Position numbers and translations under genes: made by a program. Positions 1-6,674 of a stretch of DNA of 16,459 nucleotides are shown here, one piece after another. Position 1 is the stretch's first letter. Every line of letters starts with the position of its first letter. The notes beneath the pieces were generated by a model that was not told the origin of the DNA, ran no database searches, and saw nothing but the letters and a program-made list of their open reading frames with translations. The DNA is from Halovivax sp. (GTDB lineage: Archaea; Halobacteriota; Halobacteria; Halobacteriales; Natrialbaceae). The stretch is from the NCBI GenBank assembly GCA_007119345.1, contig SKPV01000249.1:1-16459 (forward strand), given 5' to 3'.

Positions 1-135
1 GAATCGGTGGTCGACGCAGGGTACGAAATGCGGGAATCGGTGGTCGACGCAGGGTACGAAATGCGGGAATCGGTGGTCGACGCCGCGTACGAAAATGGCG
101 GAGTTTGGTGGTCAGCGGCGCGTACGAACGTGGGG
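1..135. repeat. 33-bp tandem repeat array at the left edge
   Basis: Two perfect 33-bp copies (1-33 and 34-66) are followed by a slightly altered copy (67-101) and a degenerate fourth copy (about 102-135). Each copy carries the core GGTGGTCGACGC followed by GTACGAA. The unit is 11 codons long, so one plus-strand frame reads as an 11-residue repeat (VVDAGYEMRES), but nothing else supports a protein. The array lies just past the 3' end of the Hsp20 gene and probably continues beyond the window edge, so its true copy number is unknown. Confidence 0.85.
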
Positions 136-164
136 GGATCGACCCAGGCCGTCCTCCTCGCCGC

Positions 165-647
165 TCACTCCACGTCGATGCGGCGGCCGCTCTCCTCGCG
201 CTCGTCGGCGACGATGGGGAGGTGAACTTCGAGCACGCCGTTTCGGTAGGCGGCGGTGATCTCGTCCTCGACGACCGCCTTCGGGATCGGCACCTGGCGA
301 GCCACGCGTCGCGAGCGCATCGACCGGATGGCGTCGGAACCCTCCTCGGCCTCGGTGTGCGCCCGGATCGAGAGCACGTCGCCCTCGAATGTGACCTCGA
401 TCTCCTCCCGGTCGAAGCCGGGAAGGTCCATCGCGAAGACGTACTCGTCGCCTTCGTCCTCGATGGTGACGCCCTCCTCGTCCCCTCGCCAGTCGAACGA
501 CGGCGTCGGGAGCGCCGACGTTTCTAGGGCGGGTCGCTCGAACGCGGCGGTCGGCCGACCGGCGTACGGGCGCATCGATCGGCGCATCTCCGCGAGGCTG
601 CGGTCCATCTCGTCGAACAGTCGCTCTACGGTGTCGAAGGATCTCAT
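165..647 (-). CDS. hsp20: Hsp20/alpha-crystallin family small heat-shock protein
   Basis: This cytoplasmic, ATP-independent holdase chaperone binds unfolding proteins and keeps them soluble. The 160-residue product has an N-terminal arm (1-57), then an alpha-crystallin domain (about 58-145) with DLPGF at 74-78 and the family hallmark A-x-x-x-NGVL at 133-139. The C-terminal tail ends in a short I-D-V (157-159), like the I-x-I/V oligomerisation motif. The ATG at 647 is preferred over the one at 707 because it gives the usual MRSFD-type haloarchaeal N-terminus. It also lies 24-29 bases after a TATA-like box, which fits a leaderless mRNA, and the longer version would contain that promoter. The gene stands alone, with the next gene upstream more than 220 bases away. 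The family is certain; which of several haloarchaeal paralogues this is cannot be told. Confidence 0.95.
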   Translation of the reverse strand: MRSFDTVERLFDEMDRSLAEMRRSMRPYAGRPTAAFERPALETSALPTPSFDWRGDEEGVTIEDEGDEYVFAMDLPGFDREEIEVTFEGDVLSIRAHTEAEEGSDAIRSMRSRRVARQVPIPKAVVEDEITAAYRNGVLEVHLPIVADEREESGRRIDVE

Positions 648-660
648 GGCGATCGCACCA

Positions 661-685
661 TTATACGCCATTATATCACATAACC
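661..685 (-). promoter_or_regulatory. TATA-type promoter of the hsp20 gene
   Basis: An AT-rich island in otherwise GC-rich DNA reads GTGATATAATGG on the minus strand. Its ATATAA (671-676) is 24-29 bases before the ATG at 647. A second TATAA lies at 661-665. The spacing fits an archaeal TATA box and a transcript starting at or near the ATG. Confidence 0.65.
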
Positions 686-709
686 ATTCCGTGAGCCGAG
701 ATAGCACGT

Positions 710-867
710 CGTCGGACGTGACCGTCGAGACGGTGCGTCGTCGGTCGTCACGCCCGAGTTGACGAATCGTCGGACGTGACCGCCAGGATGGCGCGTCGTC
801 GGTTTGCCCCGTCGAGATGGGGCATCGTCGGTCGTGACCGCCGGACTGACGAGTCGTCTGCGACGAC
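710..867. repeat. 58-bp imperfect tandem repeat with hairpins
   Basis: Two 58-bp units (710-767 and 768-825) and a partial third (826 to about 867) align without gaps. Each begins CGTCGG(A/T)CGTGACCG. Each full unit can form a small hairpin at a similar place: ACCGT-CGAG-ACGGT (721-734) in unit 1 and CGCCA-GGA-TGGCG (781-793) in unit 2. Unit 2 also carries TGCCCC-N8-GGGGCA at 805-824. The array fills the spacer between the deacylase stop and the hsp20 promoter, so it may lie in the 3' UTR of the deacylase mRNA. Confidence 0.75.
805..824 (-). terminator. Hairpin downstream of the deacylase gene, possible terminator
   Basis: A perfect 6-bp stem (TGCCCC/GGGGCA) with an 8-base loop lies about 50 bases after the deacylase stop codon. 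No clear U-tract follows on the minus strand, so a terminator role is only a guess. It may be just part of the 58-bp repeat array. Confidence 0.3.
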
Positions 868-872
868 CTACC

Positions 873-2459
873 TCAGCGCAGCGCGACGCCCGGGCGGGCG
901 CCGGTGTGGTCGCCGTCCCGAACCACGAACTCGCCGTTGACGAAGACGTGCTCGATGCCGTCGGCGTAGATCGCGGGATCGACGAACGTCCCGGGTTCCC
1001 CGACGGTCGCCGGATCGAACACCGTCACGTCGGCGCGCGCGCCCGCCTTGAGCACGCCGCGGTCGTCGAGGCCGAGCCGGGCTGCCGGGCGACCCGTCAT
1101 CTTGTGGACGGCCTCCGGAAGGGAGAGCACGCCCTTCTCGCGCACGTAGTGCCCTAACACGCGCGGGAACGTGCCGTAACTCCGGGGGTGCGGGACGCCC
1201 TCGCCGAGGGGCCCGTCGGTCCGCAGGGAGTTGCCGTCGCTGCCGACCATCGTCAGCGGGTGGGCCATCACGTACTCGACGTCGTCCTCGTCCATGCAGA
1301 AGCTGACCTGCCGGGTCCGCAGCTCGTCCTCGATGAGGAGGTCCAGCGAGAGGGTCGCGGGGTCGCGGTCCTCCCCCTCGCGGTCGGCCAGCTCCGCGAG
1401 CGTCTTGCCCTCGCGGTCGGCCAGCTCCGGATTCCGGACGTGCGTGATCAGGATGTCGTCCCAGTCGTCGGTGCGGGCCTCGAGCTCCCGGCGGAGTCGC
1501 TCGCGGGTCTCCCCGTCGTGCAGTCGGTCCGTGAGCGCCTCCGGACCGCCGTCGCGCGCCCACGTGGGCAGGCGAGCCTTGAGGCTCGTCGAGGAGGCGA
1601 CGTAGGGGTACTGCTCGCACTGGACGTCGACGCCCTCGTCCCGCGCGCGCTCCATTCGCCGGAGGGTGTAGCGGACCTTCCCCCAGTTGTCCCGGCCCAC
1701 GGCCTTGTGGTGGGAGATCTGGACGGGGACGTCGGCCCGTCGACCGATCTCGATCGCCTCCTCGAGGGCCGCGAAGATGTCGTCGCCCTCGCTGCGCATG
1801 TGGGTGGCGTAGAGGCCGCCGTGCTCGGCGACCGCCGACGCGAGTTCGACGATCTCGTCCGTATCCGCGAACGCGCCCGGCGTGTAGATGAGCCCCGTCG
1901 AGAGCCCGACGGCGCCGTCGGCCATCGCCTCGTCGACGATCGCTTTCATCTCCGCGAGCTCGTCGGCCGTCGGCTCGCGATCCTCGTAACCCACGGCCGC
2001 GATGCGGGCGTTCTCGTGGCCGATCAGCGAGCCGACGTTGAGCGAGACGCCCTCCCCCTCGAGGTGGTCGAGGTAGCCGGCCATCGACTTCCACTCGACG
2101 TCGACGACGTCGCCGACCCCGCGGTAGGCGAACCCCTCCGCGACGTCGGCCGCCACCTCGCCGTAGGCGGGCGCGGCGCTCGTCCCGCAGTTGCCCACGA
2201 TCTCGGTGGTCACGCCCTGGCGAACCTTGCTGTGGGCCTCCCGGTTCGCGGGCAGCGTGAAGTCCGAGTGCGTGTGGATGTCGATGAAGCCGGGCGAGAC
2301 GACCGAGCCGCCGGCTTCGACCTCCACGTCGCCCTCACCGGGGACGGTTCCGACGGCCGCGATTCGGCCGTCCGTGACGGCGAGGTCGCCGCGGATCCAC
2401 GGCGAGCCCGTCCCGTCGAGGATCCGGCCGTTTCGAACGACGATGTCGTGCGTCGACAT
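873..2459 (-). CDS. N-acyl-D-amino-acid deacylase (D-aminoacylase), amidohydrolase superfamily
   Basis: Enzymes of this family hydrolyse N-acyl-D-amino acids to a free D-amino acid plus a carboxylate. The 528-residue product has the amidohydrolase beta-sandwich at both ends around a TIM barrel. Visible metal and active-site residues are H62-x-H64 in FIDIHTHSD, C91 in the family-specific GNCG, H220 in ATHMRSEG, H250/H251 in ISHHK, and D408 in GSDGNS, the acid/base Asp. The C-terminal GVLKAGARADVTVFDP is typical of amidohydrolases. Length and motifs match D-aminoacylases better than dihydroorotases or dihydropyrimidinases. The ATG at 2459 is preferred to 2486 because it starts directly at the first beta strand and sits about 27 bases after a TATA-like box. 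The gene looks monocistronic. A 22-base identity (1375-1396 and 1408-1429) makes an in-frame near-duplication of ELADREG. The exact acyl or amino-acid specificity cannot be read. Confidence 0.93.
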   Translation of the reverse strand: MSTHDIVVRNGRILDGTGSPWIRGDLAVTDGRIAAVGTVPGEGDVEVEAGGSVVSPGFIDIHTHSDFTLPANREAHSKVRQGVTTEIVGNCGTSAAPAYGEVAADVAEGFAYRGVGDVVDVEWKSMAGYLDHLEGEGVSLNVGSLIGHENARIAAVGYEDREPTADELAEMKAIVDEAMADGAVGLSTGLIYTPGAFADTDEIVELASAVAEHGGLYATHMRSEGDDIFAALEEAIEIGRRADVPVQISHHKAVGRDNWGKVRYTLRRMERARDEGVDVQCEQYPYVASSTSLKARLPTWARDGGPEALTDRLHDGETRERLRRELEARTDDWDDILITHVRNPELADREGKTLAELADREGEDRDPATLSLDLLIEDELRTRQVSFCMDEDDVEYVMAHPLTMVGSDGNSLRTDGPLGEGVPHPRSYGTFPRVLGHYVREKGVLSLPEAVHKMTGRPAARLGLDDRGVLKAGARADVTVFDPATVGEPGTFVDPAIYADGIEHVFVNGEFVVRDGDHTGARPGVALR

Positions 2460-2480
2460 GCCAACCCCCTTTCGGGCGTC

Positions 2481-2492
2481 GTACAAAAAACT
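2481..2492 (-). promoter_or_regulatory. TATA-like box of the deacylase gene
   Basis: The minus strand reads AGTTTTTTGTAC here, the only T-rich run in the spacer. It is centred about 27 bases before the chosen ATG at 2459, as expected for a leaderless archaeal transcript. Confidence 0.5.
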
Positions 2493-2553
2493 ACGTCTGC
2501 CATGCTAGGATCGCCGGCTCGACGGCGCGTGCCGGGCCCGCCGGAACGGCGCT

Positions 2554-2661
2554 TCGCGGACGCGCGATCGTGCCCCGACGGCGAACGCGTCGCGGACGCG
2601 TGGTCGTGACTCGGCGGCGGACGCGGCGCGGACGCGCGATCGTGCCCCGATGGGGCACGCG
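2554..2661. repeat. 36-bp tandem repeat, three copies
   Basis: Three gap-free 36-bp units (2554-2589, 2590-2625, 2626-2661) share the core CGCGGACGCG(C/T)G(A/G)TCGTG. Copies 1 and 3 also share CGCGATCGTGCCCCGA. The array lies between the deacylase promoter and the 3' end of the PGF-CTERM gene. No coding signal is evident. Confidence 0.8.
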
Positions 2662-2695
2662 CCGCGCCGATCGCGGTTGGGGGACTCGTCGCCCG

Positions 2696-3859
2696 TTACC
2701 GAACTCGCGCCCCGACCGCGAGGAGGGCGGCGATCACCGCCGCGAGCGCGCCGAATCCGGGTAACGCGTCGTCTACCCCGGCGTCGTCGCTCGCCTCGTC
2801 GGTCGATCCGTCGTCACTCGCGTCGTCGGCCGATCCGTCGTCGCCGGACATCGCGACCGTCCGCTCGGAGAAGTGATCGATCGCGACGTAGACCGACGCC
2901 TCGCCCTCGGCCTCGTTCTGTGAGGCGATCAGGTAACGGGGCTCCTCGCCGTCGGCGGCGGCCTCGAGCTCGGACGCGGACGACGCTTCGGCGGCGACCT
3001 CGCCGTCGACGGTCACCTCGAGGTCCTCGATCGAGCCGACGGCCGACTCGGAGACGGTGGCGAGGACGATCGTCCCCTCGCTGACCGTCCGCTCGACGGT
3101 CATCTCGACCTCGTTTTCGGCCTCGGCGCCGGCCTCGGCCGCGGTCTCCGCGCCGAAGCTGACGGCTTCCGAGACGGTCTCGCCGTCGCGCTCTTCGACG
3201 TGGAGCTCGACGCTGGCGGCGCCCTCGGCGATCATGGCCTCCTCGGCTTTCGCCTCGTCGTCGCGCTCCCCGTCGGCGTACGAGCGGAAGACGAGTTCGG
3301 CGTCGGCCGCGAGGTCGGCGGCGACGTCGCCCTCGTCGTTGACGGCGACCTCGCCCTCGCCGACCACGACGAACGCGCCCTCGCGCTCGCCGTCGGTCAC
3401 GACGACGGCCTCGCCGTCGGCCTCGGCGCTCGCGCCGCTCGCCAGTTCGGCCTCGACGAACTGCGCCTCGTCGCCGGCGGCCACGACGAGGTGGCCGCGC
3501 TCGGTGTCGTGAGCGGAGAGCTCGGCCCCGCTCTCGGCCGCGATGGTCGCGCTCGTCTCGGTCTGGGCGCTCGTCGAGAGGCCGGCGCCGTCGATGTCGA
3601 CGACGGCGCCGAGCCCGACGCCGGCGCCGACGCCGGCCTCGGACTGCGACTGGACGCGGACCTCGCTGAAGGTCTCCGATCCGCCGACGGTGAAGTCGGT
3701 GATTGCGTCGCCCTCGACGTCGAAGGCGACGTGGGAACCGGCGTACCCGTCGTCGGTCGATCCGTCGGTCGCTGCGATCGCGGCGCTCCCGGGCACGGCC
3801 ATCGCGAACAGGCTCGTGACCAGCAGCAGGGACGTTACGGCGGCAGCTGTGCGAGACAT
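2696..3859 (-). CDS. PGF-CTERM sorting-domain surface protein
   Basis: This is probably a secreted protein anchored to the cell surface. The 387-residue product has a Sec-type signal peptide (about 1-30, with a hydrophobic core around SLLLVTSLFAMAV). A long Ala/Glu/Asp-rich, beta-prone ectodomain follows, then an acidic Ser/Asp linker (about 340-366), then a PGF tripartite tail: PGF at 367-369, a hydrophobic helix and a terminal basic ARVR. In haloarchaea archaeosortase A processes such tails and replaces them with a membrane lipid. The ectodomain has no cysteines and I recognise no enzymatic motif. Its low-complexity composition makes remote homology unreliable. The ATG at 3859 begins the signal peptide and follows a weak T-rich element at about 3883-3891. 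Gene order gives no clue to its role. Confidence 0.85.
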   Translation of the reverse strand: MSRTAAAVTSLLLVTSLFAMAVPGSAAIAATDGSTDDGYAGSHVAFDVEGDAITDFTVGGSETFSEVRVQSQSEAGVGAGVGLGAVVDIDGAGLSTSAQTETSATIAAESGAELSAHDTERGHLVVAAGDEAQFVEAELASGASAEADGEAVVVTDGEREGAFVVVGEGEVAVNDEGDVAADLAADAELVFRSYADGERDDEAKAEEAMIAEGAASVELHVEERDGETVSEAVSFGAETAAEAGAEAENEVEMTVERTVSEGTIVLATVSESAVGSIEDLEVTVDGEVAAEASSASELEAAADGEEPRYLIASQNEAEGEASVYVAIDHFSERTVAMSGDDGSADDASDDGSTDEASDDAGVDDALPGFGALAAVIAALLAVGARVR

Positions 3860-3953
3860 TGCGCTCGGATGTGCGGACGACGGAGAAAAACCCGTTCTGG
3901 CAAAACCGTCAAAACGTCCGTCGTCTGCTCGTCGGACCGAGACCGTCGGTGCC

Positions 3954-4010
3954 GGTCGGCGGATCGAGGCCCTCGGGATCCGGTCGGCGGGTCGAGCCCG
4001 CCCGGGGTCC
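3954..4010. repeat. Imperfect 28/29-bp direct repeat
   Basis: Two adjacent copies (3954-3981 and 3982-4010) share GGTCGGCGG(A/G)TCGAG followed by a CCC..GG(A/G)TCC end. They lie in the 195-base spacer between the KDG kinase stop and the PGF-CTERM gene promoter. They may reflect the same tendency to short intergenic tandem repeats seen elsewhere in the left block. Confidence 0.5.
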
Positions 4011-4054
4011 GTCCCGCAGATCGACCGGCGGGATCCCCGTCGGCGTTCGGGGCC

Positions 4055-5011
4055 TTATCGCGAGATCGTCGCCACGTCGTCGTCGGAGACGACGGCCTCG
4101 ACCTCGTCCATCGTCAGCCGGGCGACGTCGCCCGGGATCGTCCGCTTCAGCGCCGCGGTCGCCGCGGCGTACTCCAGGGCGCGCTGGACGTCGTCGCCGG
4201 CGAGCCGCCGGGCCAGGAAGGCGCCCGCGAAGGCGTCTCCCGTGCCGATCGGCTCGACGGTGTCGGTCTCGAAGGCGTCCTGGTCGTGGACGACGCTGTC
4301 GTGCCAGGCGAGCGCGCCCTGGGCGCCGCGCGTGACGACGACGGTGGTGAAGTCGAACTTCGAGCCGAGCTTGTGGGCGAGCTGACGGTGGTCGCCCTCG
4401 AAGCCGAGGACGGCCTTGGCGTCTTTCGCCGCGATCACGAGCACGTCGACGCCCTGGAAGAGGCTGGTCAGCGTCTCCTGGGCGTCCCGGGGCGACCACA
4501 GCTTCCGGCGGTAGTTGACGTCGAGCGCGGTGGTGGTGCCCGCCCGCTGGGCCGCCTGCAGGAGCTTCGCCGTCGTCTCCCGGAGCTGCGGGGAGAGCGC
4601 GGGCGTGATTCCGGAGGTGAAAAAGACCCGGGCGTCCCGGATGAGATCGCTGTCGAACTCCTCGGGCGAGGCGGTGGTGATCGCGCTGTCCGCGCGGTCG
4701 TAGACGACGTTCGCGCCCCGGGGCTTGCCGGCTTTCTCCAGGTAGTAGGTGCCGACGCGGCCCCTCGGGGACCAGACGACGTCGGTCCCGATGCCGCACT
4801 GGTGGAGTTCGCCGACGACGCGCCGGCCGAGCGGCGACTCGGGGAGCTTCGACGTCCACGTGGACACCGCGCCGAGGCGGTCGGCGGCGATGGCCACGTT
4901 GCTCTCGGCGCCCGCGACGTGAACTTCGAACTCGGTGGCCGACTCGATCCGCTCGTTGCCCGGCGGGGACAGCCGAAGCATCGACTCGCCGAAGGTGACG
5001 ATGTCGCTCAT
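4055..5011 (-). CDS. kdgK: 2-keto-3-deoxygluconate (KDG) kinase, PfkB/ribokinase family
   Basis: KDG kinase phosphorylates 2-keto-3-deoxygluconate (in archaea often also the galactonate epimer) with ATP to KDPG. It is a cytoplasmic step of the haloarchaeal semi-phosphorylative Entner-Doudoroff pathway. The 318-residue product starts with the sugar-kinase strand VTFGESMLRLSPPG and has the binding motif GAESNVAIAADRLG (34-47). A KDG-kinase-type DVNYRRKLW lies at 164-172 and the PfkB signature DTVEPIGTGDAFAGAF at 250-265, with catalytic base D259. Length is normal for the family. The ATG at 5011 begins exactly at the first strand. Upstream minus-strand elements CTTATGAC (about 5090-5098) and ATCTATGA (about 5065-5072) are possible TATA boxes. 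In Haloferax volcanii the DeoR-type regulator GlpR controls this gene; I see no obvious operator here. Confidence 0.92.
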   Translation of the reverse strand: MSDIVTFGESMLRLSPPGNERIESATEFEVHVAGAESNVAIAADRLGAVSTWTSKLPESPLGRRVVGELHQCGIGTDVVWSPRGRVGTYYLEKAGKPRGANVVYDRADSAITTASPEEFDSDLIRDARVFFTSGITPALSPQLRETTAKLLQAAQRAGTTTALDVNYRRKLWSPRDAQETLTSLFQGVDVLVIAAKDAKAVLGFEGDHRQLAHKLGSKFDFTTVVVTRGAQGALAWHDSVVHDQDAFETDTVEPIGTGDAFAGAFLARRLAGDDVQRALEYAAATAALKRTIPGDVARLTMDEVEAVVSDDDVATISR

Positions 5012-5218
5012 CCGTGGCGCACCCCCGTCGGTCTCGGGGTCGATACCTGCGTGCTACGGTGGGTCATAGATATCGTCACGGTCGGCCCTGTCATAAGTTG
5101 TTGCGATACGACACGCCGATGGCTCGCCGGATGGCGCCCCTTGTGCGCTTTCAACGAGTCCTATCCGTTCGAGCGACGGTCACCGGCGACGAAACGACCG
5201 CGCGGAGGTCCGCGTCGA

Positions 5219-6292
5219 TCACTCGGCGACGACGATCCGTTCGTCCGTTCGGCCGGCAGACTCGCTCGATGGACCGGCCGGCTCGCCCGCGTCCCCTGGC
5301 GGCTCGACCGAGAGTTCGATTCCGAACGCAGAGAGCAGCTCGAGGCTCGTTTCCACGTGTTCGGTGACCGCGGGGATCCGCACCCGGCCTCCGGCGAGCG
5401 CCAGGAAGACCAGCAGCTGGTCGGCGAGGTGTCGGTCGACGGCCGCCGACCCCGCGAGCAGCCGTCGGGCCGCGTCGGCCGCCTCCTCCCCGACCCGCTC
5501 GGCCGGTTTGCCCCGCTCGCCGAGGGCGTCGACGCCGGCGAGGCTCTCCGCGAACTCGAGCCGGCAGACGAGCGCGGATCCGGGCGACGGGCTCTCCGCC
5601 GACGTTTCCACGCGTTCGCGCACGTCGAGGCCCCACTCGTCGGGGTCGAGGCGTTCGAGCGCGCCCTCGGCCTGTCGGTGTGCGACGTCGCGGTCGGCGA
5701 GATCCGCAGACTCGGTCGAGTAGAGGCGGACGGCTTCGCGGGCCCCGCGGTCGACCAGCCGGATCGGTTCGAGGGTCGACGGCGCGAGCCGGAGCGTCGC
5801 CCGGCCGCCGCCGTCGGGGTAGAAGCCGCGCCCGTCGCCTTCGAGCGCGGCGTGGAGGCCGAACCGGCCCAGCAGCGGGAGCTTGACCCGTCGGTGGTAG
5901 TCGAGCGGGGGCGACCACGCCACGTCGGTTCCGCCGGTGGCGGTCACCGCGAGCGGTCCGTCGAGCCGGGTCGCGAGCGGAAGCAGGGCGTCGAACAGCA
6001 GGGTCACGCTCCCGGCGGTTCCGATGTCGACGGCGTACTCGCCGCCCGGCACCCCGTCCCCGACGTCGGGTTCGAACGTCACCGTCTCCGCGCCGAGCTC
6101 GGCGCCCGACACCTCGGCGTCGCAGACGGCCGCCACGGTCTCGACGACCGCCAGGTGCTGGTGGCGAAGACCCGACGGCGACCGCGCGCCGCGGACGTTC
6201 TCGAGCCGGACCGGACGGTCGTCGATCGCCGCGAGCGCGAGCGCCGTGCGGAGGAACTGCCCGCCCGCCTCGCCCCCGTCGAGTTCGAGCAT
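5219..6292 (-). CDS. rtcA: RNA 3'-terminal phosphate cyclase
   Basis: RtcA converts an RNA 3'-phosphate to a 2',3'-cyclic phosphate using ATP through a covalent His-AMP intermediate, in RNA repair or processing. The 357-residue product has the N-terminal LDGGEAGGQFLRTALALA (4-21) and DIGTAGSVTLLF (89-100). It has the RtcA signature region RGFYPDGGG (155-163) and HLADQ at 288-292, where H288 is the predicted nucleotidyl acceptor. The motif usually reads GEGGGQ; here it is GEAGGQ. The C-terminal tail (about 330-357) is low-complexity and slightly longer than usual. The ATG at 6292 gives the standard N-terminus. The gene diverges from the ectoine hydrolase gene across a repeat-rich spacer. No RtcB ligase or RtcR regulator is in the window. 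EPSP synthase-type folds were considered, but the motifs fit RtcA. Confidence 0.92.
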   Translation of the reverse strand: MLELDGGEAGGQFLRTALALAAIDDRPVRLENVRGARSPSGLRHQHLAVVETVAAVCDAEVSGAELGAETVTFEPDVGDGVPGGEYAVDIGTAGSVTLLFDALLPLATRLDGPLAVTATGGTDVAWSPPLDYHRRVKLPLLGRFGLHAALEGDGRGFYPDGGGRATLRLAPSTLEPIRLVDRGAREAVRLYSTESADLADRDVAHRQAEGALERLDPDEWGLDVRERVETSAESPSPGSALVCRLEFAESLAGVDALGERGKPAERVGEEAADAARRLLAGSAAVDRHLADQLLVFLALAGGRVRIPAVTEHVETSLELLSAFGIELSVEPPGDAGEPAGPSSESAGRTDERIVVAE

Positions 6293-6427
6293 GGCCGCGT
6301 CTACGCATCGGACCCCCTTCCCGTTCGCGGTCGGCCGCGGAGCGACGGCGCCGGCCCCCGCCGTCCGGTTCGACGCGCTTCCGATCGAGTCCGGTCGTCG
6401 GCTGCGTTCGCACTCCGTCCCACCGGC

Positions 6428-6570
6428 GCGTCGCCTGGGCCCGCACTCCGCCGACTTCGTTCACACCCCGTGGCGTCGGTGCGTCGCCTGGGCTCGCACT
6501 TCGACGTCTCCGTTCGCACCCCGTGGCGTCGCCTGGGCTCGCACTTCGACGTCTCCGTTCGCACCCCGTC
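6428..6570. repeat. 45-bp tandem repeat, three copies
   Basis: Copies at 6481-6525 and 6526-6570 are almost identical (the last base differs). A more diverged copy lies at 6428-6472, separated from the second by 8 bases (6473-6480). Each copy starts GCGTCGCCTGGG, has CGCACT in the middle and ends CACCCCGT. A further partial copy may lie at about 6410-6425. Because 45 is 15 codons, the antisense strand reads as a protein repeat, but no gene is supported there. Confidence 0.85.
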
Positions 6571-6624
6571 GCACGGGTGTGTCGTCCCCGCCGTCAATAA
6601 ACGGTAATCGTGTATATTGTCCAC

Positions 6625-6637
6625 GAAAAGCTTATCT
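6625..6637 (+). promoter_or_regulatory. TATA-type promoter of the ectoine hydrolase gene
   Basis: The sequence CGAAAAGCTTATCT (from 6623) resembles an archaeal BRE plus TATA box. It lies about 43 bases before the ATG at 6675, so transcription would start near 6658 and leave a short leader. GGGAG just before the ATG is too close to act as a normal Shine-Dalgarno site. Confidence 0.5.
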
Positions 6638-6674
6638 CTCGGGGTGTGCCACTCTGTCACCAGGGAACCGGGAG

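Larger units (their letters stand above)
6293..6674. other. Divergent spacer between rtcA and the ectoine hydrolase gene
   Basis: This 382-base spacer holds no convincing gene. From left to right it contains GC-rich DNA without clear signals (6293-6427), a 45-bp tandem repeat (6428-6570), and an AT-rich stretch with the ectoine hydrolase promoter (about 6595-6645). Just before the promoter TCGTG (6607-6611) and CACGA (6621-6625) form a weak inverted repeat. I see no clear promoter for rtcA. Confidence 0.6.

Noticed and set aside
1..867. Possible CRISPR array in the repeats
   Set aside because: Units are directly adjacent with no unique spacers and no cas genes lie nearby, so they are ordinary tandem repeats.
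1188..2609. Plus-strand open frame of 473 codons
   Set aside because: It is the shadow of the deacylase gene on the opposite strand, without recognisable domains.
3200..6607. Very long plus-strand open frame of 1135 codons
   Set aside because: It runs antisense to three well-supported minus-strand genes (surface protein, kdgK, rtcA), has Arg/Gly/Val-rich low-complexity translation and no domain. GC-rich DNA produces such frames by chance.
5937..6674. Upstream extension of the ectoine hydrolase frame
   Set aside because: The extension crosses the rtcA gene, the 45-bp repeats and the promoter. The ATG at 6675 matches the family N-terminus.
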